Assembly (NCBI GenBank): GCA_965153455.1 | Contig: OZ234500.1 | Coordinates: forward strand, 9,114,001-9,178,000 | Source: Sphagnum compactum | Taxonomy: Eukaryota > Bryophyta > Sphagnopsida > Sphagnales | Length of the DNA stretch: 64,000 nucleotides | Direction of reading: 5' to 3' | Shown: positions 51,501 to 62,100 of the stretch, in pieces | How the letters are laid out: each line of letters opens with the position of its first letter | Numbering within the stretch: position 1 is the first letter of the stretch | Notes under the pieces: generated by a model | Told to the model about the DNA's origin: nothing | Seen by the model: the letters and a program-made list of their open reading frames with translations, nothing else | Database searches by the model: none | Translations under genes and position numbers: made by a program

Positions 51501-52326
51501 GATTAGAGGTGCAACAGACCTGAGACTTATGATGTTGCTGACAATATGCTCTGCAAGTGGTGACACAAATTGCTCAGGAAGACCATGATCGAGGCAAAAT
51601 TTCATGGCCACTGCCTCAGGTGAATCACCTGCCCTCATCTCAATATGCTCCACACACCCATCATCAATCTCCACAGTGATGGCCAGCAGAACTCGTTGTG
51701 GGTCATCATCCAATTCATTCTCTTTTGGAGGAAACAGAACTGAATTAGATATCATTGTGGCCAGAAGAAGGCGTTTGTTGCACCTCCAATTAACACCCAT
51801 TACAACAGTCTACATCTTATGATGCAAAGAGTCTGTTCATGACATTTTACCTTTTTGTGAACAAAGATGTTGCTGAACTTGAGCAGGAAGCATTTTATAA
51901 CCTCCCTGCAGATGGATGGCACTGTAGGTAGTTAAACCCTAAACCATTGAAATCGTGGAAATGTGAAGCAGCTAAGAGCAGCAGAACAGAATGCAATCTG
52001 ATGCTACAACTCAAAATTCTTCTACTTTCGGACCAGCATTGAGGATTGGAGTTACAGCAGTGTACCTGAAGCCTTGGAGCTTCGCTGCTTGCATTATTAT
52101 TTGGTGATCTATTTTCATCTTCATTAGGTTGCACAGCCTGGTGAGCTGTTCTGAAGAAGGCCTCTTCTTCTTCTCCTTCTTCACACAATAATACCTTAGA
52201 TCCTTTTAGTTTCGAAACTCATGACATAATCCTCAAACTGATGAACAGATCATGCAAAGGAGGAGCAGAAGGACCTTCTTTACCCAAATTCCACCAGTGG
52301 CAAAGCTGAACATCAACAACTTCCAT
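48538..52326 (-). CDS. Uncharacterised charged protein with repeated CTFxP-type motifs
   Basis: I recognise no named gene. Exons joined in phase: 52284-52326, 52066-52202, 51851-51905, 51520-51739, 50774-51158, 50426-50551, 50065-50243, 49839-49965, 49667-49727, 49473-49593, 49009-49327 and 48538-48822 (about 685 aa). Residues about 80-150 form a globular-looking part around LLAITVEIDDGCVEHIEMRA. A Ser/Lys-rich linker follows, then long charged helices (RLYTEFVRRKLKLEEDKK; MRGWAAKQYRNYGELL). These are punctuated by LTLMPEIS, KLKECTFKPQI and VTFQPAINRRKVERLD, then VFDRLLQYASKLTEKKKLQE and a FFRPHTGRK motif. From memory, this pattern of helices separated by C/V-TFxPxI and 'DRLYxxA' recurs in proteins of flagellated protists, so a basal-body or axonemal role is possible but inferred. 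The 73-base intron 49594-49666 is the least certain. 5' leader exons may lie up to about 53.1 kb. Confidence 0.72.
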
Positions 52327-52640
52327 TTGTGCCGATGGCCTCGGGTCTTCTTGGTCATCGACTCAATTAGCAAAGCATGATGGATGATCTAGAAAAACAC
52401 TGGAACAAAACTGGCTGAAGAAATAGTTGAAGATAACTGACCTTTCATGATTTCCCTTGCTTCTTGTTGCCAGAGAGAGCATTGTGACGCGCTGCGTGGC
52501 AGAAGATGACCTGTGAGCGTCTCGCACACAATCTACTCCTTCTCAACAATGACAACGCTTTCGTCATCTTGACACTTTTCAGTAAAGGAAACCAGCCATT
52601 TACGAATTTCTCATACTCTGTCCCCCGTTCTTTTCTTTTG

Positions 52641-52662
52641 CTCTCTCTCTCTCTCTCTCTCT
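52641..52662. repeat. (CT)n microsatellite in the leader region
   Basis: Eleven CT units about 300 bases upstream of the CTFxP gene start. On the transcript strand this is a GA tract, a common feature of plant 5' leaders. Confidence 0.85.
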
Positions 52663-53109
52663 TTTGGCATCCGTTTTGCAATCAAGAAGAAGAAGAACCG
52701 GAGAGGCTCCGTGAAGAAACAAGAAACCGGAAAAACATTCTTTTGTCCTATAAACAACAGCAAAATAAGTCCTTCAGAGATACGATTCAAGGTTCCACCC
52801 GCCGCGACACATACTACAATCTTTCACAAGCAAACACGATCGCCGAATTATTGGTTGGCATCCACACTCTAATTCCTCCACCAGATTGAGATACTCCCGT
52901 CTGCTTTCTACAAGAAGCGAAGAAAGGATTTGAAAAGCCTCCTCCTCCGAAGTCGATCGATCGCGAAAATTGCCACAAAAAATTCCTGAGTCAGAATATG
53001 ATTCCCCCGTCTGCTTTGAATGCGCATGAGTTTCTCCTGTCCAAGATACACAGAGGCGTGAAAGAGAAAAGCGTCTGTGTATATTGACGCTGGGGAAGCG
53101 AAGCGCCAT

Positions 53110-54400
53110 GGCTCGCTCGGAATGCAGACACAGAACGGGCAGGCGGAGAGGGACAAGAAGCCCATTACGCCCCAGAGGCCCAGTACGCTCTGTAATGTGG
53201 ACCAGAGTGGACCAAGACCCACCAGCGCACCAGTTATGTCACAAAGTTGCTACAGTCTGCTACTGAATTTTGATAGAAGCATCCCAACTCCAGTGGATGA
53301 CCATAAAACACACCGCCAAGCTCCTACTACACACTACAGCAGCTCACCTCTCTACTGTCGCACCATTTACTTCAGCACCCAACTCGTCAAAGTTTCTGTT
53401 GCTCTGTTGTTTACTGCCCAAATTTTTTGTTCCACATACCAGATGAAACCAATATGGATTCTGCCTAAAAAAACAACCACCAAACAACAGTAAAAATCCA
53501 TAAACGCCCTACCAGTAATCTTTGTGGAGGCAGCCTATGGACATCCCACAAATTTGCCAGCTTCACAGGCAGTCAGTCAGTCGGTCACGTCGCCTCCACA
53601 ATAAGATCCTAAATGACACATTGAGATTCTAAATGACATGAAAGTGTTTAGGGTAATTGAGTTGAGTCTATCTCGCTTCGCATCCATCTATGAAGTAGAG
53701 AGTTGTTTTGCAAGATGCCGGTGGCATTGCAGAGCTCCCATTTGTAGATAGGAATATTAGATGATGAAGGATTAAGTCCCCTTCTTCTCTCTTTTCATTA
53801 CGGAGATAATGAGCACATCTTCTTGACATGTATCAAGGAAGTCAAAAATTAGATATGTCCTTTCTACATCTAGAGATCTGGAGGAAAACATGGATCCGTT
53901 GTAGAGAGCTGAAAATCTCAAAGCGATCCCGAAGTCCAAGCGGAATTCATCACAATGGTAGCAACGAGTGAGCTTCTCTCACACCAAGCACCATTCAGTT
54001 GCGTCGCAGAGGTAAGCTCTTAATCTTCTCATTTCCCTAATTTGATTGCAACAGATAACAAGATTTCGCATAGTTTTGCTAGATGTCGTTGGAAGAGGAG
54101 ACAACGTAGGTGCAATCCCCCCCATTTCTACAAAGATAATTCACCTTCTTTTGTTGTCTCAGTAGGTTTCCTTCTCTTCCTAAATCCGGAATGAGAACAC
54201 GAGATGAAAATCAGCTGAATTTTCTTGTATTGGAGGAGTGTAAATTGTAGTAGGAATTTATCATAAGGAAGGTTGTTTGCAACAGCAGCTGGACTGAACA
54301 CCAAGCATTTGACTTCATCTCAAGTCTATTCCATGAATGCACATGGGGCTTCAGTTGTTGATCAAGGTGCTCTACAACTCAATTCTTTTGTCATTAGGGG
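53110..54400. other. Intergenic, nothing assigned
   Basis: Promoter side of the CTFxP gene. A short exon-like piece at 53955-54011 (ATG followed by 19 codons and a GTAAGC donor) has no recognisable partner. Part of the region may belong to the decayed copia element that follows. Confidence 0.4.
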
Positions 54401-55179
54401 TGTCAGCACCACAAATTGCAAATAGTTCAAATACAACTTAAGGTGCTATCCTGCAAAGTTGGGATGTGAAATATAGATGATGATAGGTATTTTATTTTGT
54501 TCATATGCATTAGTATGGAAATTGTAGCAACTCTCTTTTTATTGCAAGCGAAGAAAATAAAGATCAGTTCATAGGGTGCCTACAACGTCTGCAATATATA
54601 TAGCAGATTATCTACAGTGATCACGATCCACTGACTTCCTAAAGGTTTGTTACATTTGAGTTAATCCTTAATCTTCTACACTTGTCATCCTAACTCAAGT
54701 GTCGCTCAGTGCCGCTGCTGATTATACTAACTCCAGCTGTGCCACCATTGATCAATCTTCTAATTCTAGTGCTGTTTGTTTGCTTAGATCATTTCAGCTG
54801 ACCTCATCATGCAGGGAATAGAGTGTGTAGATCTCCAACAACCTTCTCAAATAGACAATATCCTTTGCAGCTTCTAACAACACTTTATATGAACATCTTC
54901 TGTTGTTGGCATGGCTACTGTAAACTATCTCTTTGAACTCCAGTTGATTGCTGATTCTCCCAGCTTGTGCAAATGCCAGAAGTTGATCTTCTTGTGTCAA
55001 GTTCACGACCATAGTCAGCATCACTAAATGAGATCAGATTCTCTACTCCTGCTGCTGAATAGAACAAGCCACAATCTTGCATGCCCTTCAAGTAGCACAA
55101 AATGTTCTTTGTAACTGTCATGTGCTTTTCCTGCGGCTGGTCCATGTACTGACTTACACAACTAATTGCATAACTAATA
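54400..55179 (-). mobile_element. Ty1-copia retrotransposon 3' end (RNase H remnant plus LTR-like sequence)
   Basis: Reading from 55179 down to about 54794, the minus strand encodes the end of a copia polyprotein: ISYAISCVSQYMDQPQEKHM, an RYLKGT-like YLKGMQDCGLFYS, DADYGRELDTRRSTSG and EAAKDIVYLRRLLE. These are the conserved C-terminal RNase H blocks. Frame breaks near 54930-54960 show it is dead. Downstream, after a purine-rich stretch, 54500-54750 looks like LTR promoter sequence with TATATATA near 54595. The 5' side is cut off at the Helitron-like insertion. Confidence 0.75.
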
Positions 55180-55683
55180 CTAGTGTGAACCCGGTGCATA
55201 ATGCACCCGTCGATCTCCCCCCCGCCCGGTCCTTCGATCCCCCGGTCCGGTCGAGAATCCAAAATGGAATTTGAACTCTGGTACAATCCTGACCCAGACT
55301 GGTGAGTGGGGGTGTAGTTACTTTTGTACTCACAATAACTCACCCACTAACTAAGGCTTTCCCTTCCCCCCAAAGGCCAGTGCAATTAATGCAGCGATAA
55401 TTAACTTCTCGCCCCCAGCCCCGTGCTGGCCCCCCCCCCGCCCGTGCTGGAGTGGGGGTGTAGTTACTTTTGTACTCACAATAACTCACCCACTAACTAA
55501 GGCTTTCCCTTCCCCTCAAAGGTCAGTGCAATTAATGCAATGATAATTAACTTCTCGCCCCCCGCCTGTGCTGACCCCCCTCGCCCCGTCACCTGTCACC
55601 AGCTGCTTCACCGGCCTCTCCCTCCCCCACCCCCGAAAACCTCCGTCACAGACACAGAGACTTACTAAATTAATATATTAAGA
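55180..55683 (-). mobile_element. Small Helitron-like element inserted in copia sequence
   Basis: The 3' terminus on the minus strand has a perfect 7-bp hairpin (GGTGCAT/ATGCACC, 55193-55207), then a spacer, then CTAG (55180-55183) followed by host T inside the copia codon GA|T of the DISYA motif. A plausible 5' end TCTTAATATATTAA ends at 55683 with host A before it, giving a 504-bp non-autonomous element with no target duplication, as expected for Helitrons. The 5' boundary is less secure than the 3' one. Confidence 0.55.
55304..55590. repeat. Two tandem copies of a ~146-bp unit inside the Helitron-like element
   Basis: The unit from GAGTGGGGGTGTAGTTAC starts at 55304 and again at 55450. 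Copies differ at only a few positions plus the C-rich tail length. This looks like a recent internal duplication. Confidence 0.85.
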
Positions 55684-57700
55684 TCTGATCATATATTTGA
55701 TGGATACATATGCCATCCTTGCCATATTCAATTTCTACCCTCAAGTACAGTTTTGCTAAACATAATTAAATCATTTCAAACTCTTCCATAAGCTAAAATT
55801 CTATCACAACAACAAATCATGACTTTTCAAAAAAGTTCAACTTAATTAAAATGTCTTCATTAATCAAAAGGATGTTTGCTTTGACTAAAAGCATGGGACA
55901 TGAAACACACATTGTTTTCGTGCTTGATTTTTTTTACTAAAATGACCATTTTGATCAAACGTTAAGTTGTACATCTAGTTAAGAGGGGCAAGTTTTTTAA
56001 AATGGTGCATCAAAATGCCCATAGCTTAGTCTACTTGAGCAACATCACAAAATTGGAGGGGGCGAGGGCGGGAAACTACATTCATATGCCCAAAAACACC
56101 ATTATACATAAACATGCACTTCCAAATTTTGCAATTTTAAAATGAAACCTCCTTTTGAAAAAATAAAAAAAATCACCTTCCTAGTCCAAAAATATTTAAA
56201 AGATTGAAAATTTACTAACTTTTTCTTAAATGCCAATAGTGCTTTTCTTAAAATTGGATGGTTTTATATTCTTCTAATTCAACAAAAACACATTAGGTGA
56301 AGAAAGTAATTGACTCAGAGAAAGGAAGCATCACGACAAGGCCTTCGAGTCTTAGACTTTGATAAACTAGCTCAAAGCATAGAGACTTGAGCTTCCTTAT
56401 GGTTGGTGTTTAGATGCTGTTCTGTAAACACAAGCTGTGAAAAGTTGCAATTGTCTCACAACAACTGTGTTTGAAGTTGTGAGTTGTTGCATCTAATAGC
56501 TGGGCCCTTGTTCTCCTCAGAGACCAAAGTGCAGATTGGCTTGGCTCACCAAGTCCACTCCGCTCCGTCGACAACTAAACACATTGATTGGAGGGCAATA
56601 GACAAGCCATTTGTGAGACAAAATAGATCCGTGAGCAGTGAAGGAATGAGAGCAACCTTGTGTCAGCCGTGTCACTTCGCCCACATCAGTCGTTAGCCTG
56701 CAAGCTTTGGGGCCAGGCCAGGCAAACTTTTGTGCATGTGTGCCCCTAAAGTGAACCAGCACACATCAGTGCACCATCTAGTGGATGCCTATTATGATTA
56801 CTGTTGTGCAGGTACTGTATTGACTTTGAAGAGAACATATGGTCCCAGGTATTTTATATTTTGTAACTTTGGTTACTCTTTTGAGTAGGGTTTTGAATTT
56901 TATTTAAATATTTCAGAATCTCTGGACATAGTTTAATTTATTTTTCTCAACTCATGATGGTTATGGGATATAGGGTTTTGGGTTATCAAAGTGGATGCAA
57001 TTTCAGGTATAGTTTGGATTTAGGGTTATGATTTCAAGAGAAACAAAGACACACAAAAAATTCAAAGCATCAAAAAAATTGCAGCTCAAACAACTAAAAA
57101 TCAAACACATACACTAAGAAAATTGATTAAATAAAAATCAAAGCTCACAACTTATACACAAAAAAAAACTCAAACACACAGAGTCAAAACGATGAGAAAA
57201 ATCTTAAACTTCAATAATATTTATCTAAAACATTGAAACCTAAATAAATCTTCCTTCACTGAAAATAAGTTGATAAAAGATTTTGAGTTTAATCTTGATT
57301 CTACCATGATCAATGATTCATCAATCTATCAAGTTCTTAATATTTAGATCGAATCAGGTTAGATTCTTGATAACTAGATTTAAAACTGTCAATTTTAGAA
57401 GTTGAATTCATATGCTTCTCAATCATGTTCACCACTCTGACAATTGAAATGCACTCACCAATGTGAGTTGTGCAGACTGAAATAACATCTTGCATCTTGC
57501 ACCACTTCTCCTAAACTCCTTGTCGTTGCACAAGACTGGTTATCACTCAGTTGTTGAAGAACCTCAACTCAATTAATATATGGTTTTACTGTGGTAAGCT
57601 CTTCTGTAAGAAGTAGATCCAAGACATAACTATAGGTAGATATGCATGTAGGAAAATAAGGTAAGTAGATGATTTATGCATAGGTAAAGGCCACTTTTAC
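55684..57700. other. AT-rich intergenic, nothing recognised
   Basis: No gene-like frames with supporting splice sites. Sequence upstream of the Helitron-like insertion does not continue the copia coding frame, so the copia 5' part is missing or rearranged. Confidence 0.5.
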
Positions 57701-57703
57701 TAT

Positions 57704-57755
57704 CTACTTACTAACAACCTGCTTGCCAACCTGCAAGCAGGTTGTTAGTAGGTAG
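57704..57755. repeat. Near-perfect 23-bp hairpin
   Basis: The left arm 57704-57726 (CTACTTACTAACAACCTGCT then TGC) pairs with the right arm 57733-57755 with one mismatch, across a 6-base loop. It lies about 20-70 bases past the 3' end of the Rpr2-like gene, so it may also act as an RNA hairpin in that transcript. Confidence 0.85.
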
Positions 57756-57776
57756 GTAGCAAAAGAAGCAACTAAG

Positions 57777-58592
57777 CTAGGGAAATAGAACCCAACAGAG
57801 AACTGTTTCTTGACCACTTACCATCCATCCAAACTCATGCGTTCGTGGGTTTAGGGCTCTCGTCGTGGAGGACTGAGAGACGTCCTGTCCAGTACAACCA
57901 GAGATGACGTCTTTGGCTTGCTTGAGTTCTCTGGGTGCAGCAATTTTGTTTCCCGGATGACATCTTTGCTCTGGCGGCAGATATCGCTGTATGAGTGAGT
58001 ACTTTTGCGAGTTCAGATCGCTGACTGCAAATCCAAAACATGGTGTAAGAAGCGTATGGGAGCACGTTTGACAGGAAATTATTGTTCTCATCATTCCATA
58101 CTGCCGGGATCCATTTAAACTGAGAGCTTCGACACGTTTCAGGCAGAACTCACAACCTGGAGCACAGAACATGCGAACACAAAAGACGTCGCCACAATCA
58201 GATTTTCAAACGCGGCCGGGAAGTCGTTGCACGAGAGTGTCTGGACATTATGCCATACTCAGATTCGACTAGTCTGGACTAGATCCTACTAACATGCCTG
58301 CATCTTCTTAGAGATCCTACTAATAATTCACTCCTCATGACTTCACCGATACAATCTGAAGAGTGCAAGTCTTTTTCTTTTCAAGAACGAATAAGAGAAT
58401 TACAAGGATACTTGAATCTTGAAGCTCCTTGAATTTATGGCGAGCCTCTTGATTCCGTGAATCCTGGACATAGCAGTGGACACATAATAATAGAGTGGCT
58501 TCCGCGATAGAGAGATCGATATAGCAAAAGGCCGACGAGATAGGTGCGGCGTATGTGAGTTTTACAATCGTTTTGCAACGTTTCATCCCCAT
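57777..58592 (-). CDS. Rpr2/Rpp21-type zinc-ribbon protein (RNase P/MRP subunit-like)
   Basis: Exons 58412-58592, 58040-58156 and 57822-58024 join in phase. The N-terminal helical part (GMKRCKTIVKLTYAAP...RNQEARHKFKELQDSS) is followed by CEFC...MMRTIISCQTCSHTLLTP, two CxxC knuckles with a basic middle. This is the pattern of the Rpr2/Rpp21/SNM1 domain, a protein part of ribonuclease P or MRP in tRNA/rRNA processing. The third exon is low-complexity and hydrophilic. After 57822 there is a good GTAAGT donor, so either the frame reads through to the stop at 57777 or one more exon lies further down that I did not find. The start ATG sits in a CCATGG palindrome 78 bases from the start of the divergent neighbour. 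Confidence 0.6.
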
Positions 58593-58674
58593 GGATGCAA
58601 TTCGACAGTCTCTCAGTGCATTGTACGGAGCGCTGCCAGTGCACCAAGCTCTCGAGCTGCTCTGCAGGCGATGA
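58591..58674 (+). promoter_or_regulatory. 27-codon upstream ORF overlapping the next start by ATGA
   Basis: The frame begins MDAIRQSLSALYGALPVHQA and stops at a TGA that overlaps the ATG of the main gene (ATGA, 58671-58674). Its product looks protein-like, so it could also be an alternative first exon whose junction I could not place. Confidence 0.4.
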
Positions 58675-60748
58675 CGATGCTGGATCGCTTCAACTGGATA
58701 GGATTCCGTGCTAAAGAAGTTCTACAAGCTTACATAGAGATAAATACGTAAGCTGCTGATCAATCCTCTTAGTTTTGAACGCTTTGTGTTGTCGTCGATA
58801 GTTGCTATTTCTTCAAGAGTCTGGTTATTGTCCCCCTTTCGCATTTGCATCAGGGAAGCTTGCGCTTTCCAATTGCGCTCGTATTTTATCAAGAGGTGCA
58901 GTAATTCTCAAGGTTCAGTTTGTTCATGACATTTGTCCATTGTAAGAAGAGACGATCAGAGTCCAGACCTCTGAGCCTTGGCCCGCATTTCACGGGAATA
59001 GGCTCAAATGTTCTTGCATAACACGTTGCCGACTCCGATGCTGCTGCACACACGCGCGAGACTAGTTCTTCTTCGGACGCTCCGTGGTTTCTTTGTCCGT
59101 TTCCGTGACTTGCAAGTTGCTACATACTATAGAAAAGACTGCATGACTCAGGACTTGTTTGTAAAGTTCTCTTTGTCATCAAAGAAAGTGCTCTTCAGAG
59201 ACCACCTGCTGGCCGTAGCTGATGTTTTCAACGTACGTAGTTGCTGCTAAGGTCGTGACAATTTTTGAGGCAGGCAGGCAACACTTGTAGACCCATTTTG
59301 ACGTTGTCCTCTAGACCTTGTGGTCCAGGTCTGGACGCTTGGAGGACCTCGGAATCAGACACATGGAAGACTGCACACTAGAGTTCTTCTGGTTTGTTCT
59401 CCAATAGCTTCAGCACTGTTGGATATCATGCACTGGCATTCCTTTGAGTACTGCACTCCCATGCTTACAGTACTGAAATGTGTTGCTTTGACGTGCTGCA
59501 GTGATGCAGAGTTTCATAGAGACCAAGAAACTGAAGCAGCCAAGCTGATCCGGGTGTGTCTCCAATTCTTGAATTTGTAACAACTTCGTGGTTTCATGCA
59601 TGGATCCTGCTTCAGAAACCTGTTCCCTGGAACAAAATCCAACAGCAGATTCATAACAGTATTTTGTGCAACATTTCAAGCAAGCAAAGTACTAGCACAG
59701 ATCTCGATTTCCAGAAACTTTGTTCATGGGCAAGTGAAGGTGTGCAGAAAACATGGCACAGCTATGTTGTTACAAAAGCAATTCTCTAGAACCAGCAGCA
59801 GCTGTCATATTATGCATTAAGGGTATTTGTTGAGACTACTTAGGCTGAAAAAAACGTCAAGAGGAACTGCAGGCTCTAAGAGACAGTAATGCAGGGCATG
59901 ATCATCACACAACAGAGATTCAAAGGATATTTAATGGATTCTACATCTGCAAGCATTCCATTTGTATGTCAGATCACAAGGGCTTCCTCCAATCTGCATT
60001 GCAACAGCAGGAGGTTGTAAAGAAATTGTTGAGGAGTAAGTACAGGATCCTGTGTAGAGCCCAACAGGAGAAGGCAGAGAAAACACTGAAGGATCAGCTG
60101 GAGAAGTGGATTGATTCAAAGCATCACTTGGTATGCACACATCTCTCCCCTCTCATCCCTTTTGATCTCTCAATGCCTGCTGATGACATTGAAAACCAAT
60201 TTGCGCAATGTTTACAGCTTTGCCCCTTTGAGAATGTTTTCCATGTTGGCACAATGCAGATCAAAGGAGTATTTGACAGCAGAGTTGTAGGAGGTGGAGA
60301 GCAGAACAGTTTTGTTGAGGATGTGTTGCTTGCTGCTCAAAAAAGAAGGGGTACAATGGCAAAGGCTCAGATGTTGCTTAGGAGACAAATACAAGAGCTT
60401 GGAGCTCAAGTGAAAACTTCCAAACCTGTAAACACAGTTATGAGGTCAGGTTCTTATCAAAGTGCCTATGATCGAAGAATTGCATTACAAAATATTGAGG
60501 ACAGTAAGATCATAAATACTGAGAAGTTCATCTATCAAGTGGGACCCAAACATGAAAAACAAATAGTAGCCACAGGCATACCTTTCGGCTTGCAAGTACC
60601 ATACGAGCACAAAAAGTTTCTGAGAAAGCAAGATAAACTGAAGTATGCAGCAATGTGTCCAAAGACAGTAGAAGCTCCATGGAAAGTGATGTTTCCTTCA
60701 GGACAATTGTTTGATAAACTCTACTCACCACAACCAGAACATAACTGA
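58671..60748 (+). CDS. Unrecognised 471-aa basic protein
   Basis: I do not recognise the family. Exons 58671-58747, 58854-58895, 59061-59232, 59329-59553, 59616-59739 and 59973-60748 keep a single frame through every junction. The N-terminal half is hydrophobic-basic (MLDRFNWIGFRAKEVLQA; LVLLRTLRGFFVRFRDLQ) with several Cys (VALTCCSDAE). The C-terminal half starts with a charged helix (QQQEVVKKLLRSKYRILC...EKAEKTLKDQLEKWIDS). Next come FENVFHVGTMQIKGVFDSRV, a second basic helix (RRGTMAKAQMLLRRQIQELG) and a Pro/Lys-rich end (FPSGQLFDKLYSPQPEHN). There is no signal peptide and no clear membrane span. The exon 3 acceptor (59060) lacks a pyrimidine tract and is the weakest junction; an alternative starts near 59002. 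It is transcribed divergently from the Rpr2-like gene. Confidence 0.6.
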
Positions 60749-62100
60749 GCATGGCTGTCTGAACTTAATTCATTAATGACTGAAATAATTTTGTGGAGAG
60801 CTTTTCAAAAATCAAGAGAGCAAAGCAAGAATTTGGTTCAAGAGTCATGGAAGAATGTGAGTGAAATACCGTTGTCTTAGAGCCAACTTCTCTGTGAATG
60901 TTTGCTTTGCAAAGTAACACATATGTAGGTACCAAGTAAGGCATGTCAATAAGCCTGGGCCATGCATCTGGACTAGTGCATTTTGTCACAACGCAGGTTA
61001 TTGGTTTGAATGCTGTTTCAACAGATTATAACACTGGATTTTGGTGGAGTTGGCAATCACCAATCAATTGTGAGTTTCTAACATTATAATTTTTCTGATT
61101 AGGGAAATATAATTCTTGGAGCCTGCAAGTACCTGCATGGACATAATAATGTCTAAGGAATCTCAACAGGTTGAAATGTGGCGTATATCTTTGGGGGGAG
61201 ATCAGCAACACTCTGTACTGTCAATTTGCTCTGCCTGTGAAAAGCAGAGTGGCAAATAGACTTGCTACACTTCACTACTTGACTTGTGATTTTCTGCATG
61301 GCAGACAGAAAACCTATTGCTATCCTAAGCAAGGTCATCCTTTCTTCAGGCACAGGGCTAATACTCAATACCTTTGACTGGTTTTTTCCACAATGAAAAT
61401 TTTCCTATTATCAATGAAGCCTGTAATGGCTGGTAACCCCATCCTGCACTCTTTTGTGGCATTTCAGCTTTATGGTGTGTGACTATCATGACACTAGCTA
61501 TGCAGGCAATGAAACACCTATTGAAAAAAAATTGTCCTTTCCTCACACAAAACTGTCACATAACATAAAACAAAGGTTTGGTTAACTCTTGCAGAAAAAT
61601 TAAAATGGACAGTATTAAGTAGACCTCACATACCCTCTACTGAACATAGCAGTGGAAAAAGAGTCCAAGACAGCAGATGTTTGCCAGTTGGCACCTGAAG
61701 GTAATAGACCTAAGATCTGTTATTGCTCTGGCTTTCATCATGGAGATTACAATTTCATAAGATACCAAATGATAAAAATACTGACAGCTGATCTCCAAGC
61801 CCCTCAATGGGCTATGGCAAATTGAGTGTTTAGATTTGCTATTGCAGATAGATACCAAAACCCACTTCTTTGGGGTCAGCTTCAACCATCCATGGGGATC
61901 TGCTCCGAAACAATCACAAGGAAACATGTGAGCAATCTGCACTCTCGTTCTCCATGTATCAAGATTTCTGTTCTGATGCACTTAGAACATTCCTTCCTAA
62001 CGAATGGTTCTTGAGCTACATAGTATTCATTGTTCTAGCAAAGCTGAGTTCCTTGTTCTTAGAACAATTCAGTATCAAGTAGGTTTTCTTATGTAGTGTT
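60749..62100. other. Convergent intergenic region
   Basis: The 3' ends of the 471-aa gene and the dehydrogenase-like gene face each other here. No further gene was recognised. Frames on either strand are short and lack motifs. Confidence 0.6.

Noticed and set aside
52774-53109. 111-codon minus-strand frame upstream of the CTFxP gene
   Set aside because: It may be part of the 5' leader, but its frame does not connect in phase to the first supported coding exon.
58435-58647. 70-codon minus-strand frame overlapping the Rpr2-like first exon
   Set aside because: A different frame from the one that splices in phase into the zinc-ribbon exon.
61637-61981. 114-codon minus-strand frame
   Set aside because: It lies beyond the stop of the dehydrogenase-like gene, has no recognised motif and no splice partner.
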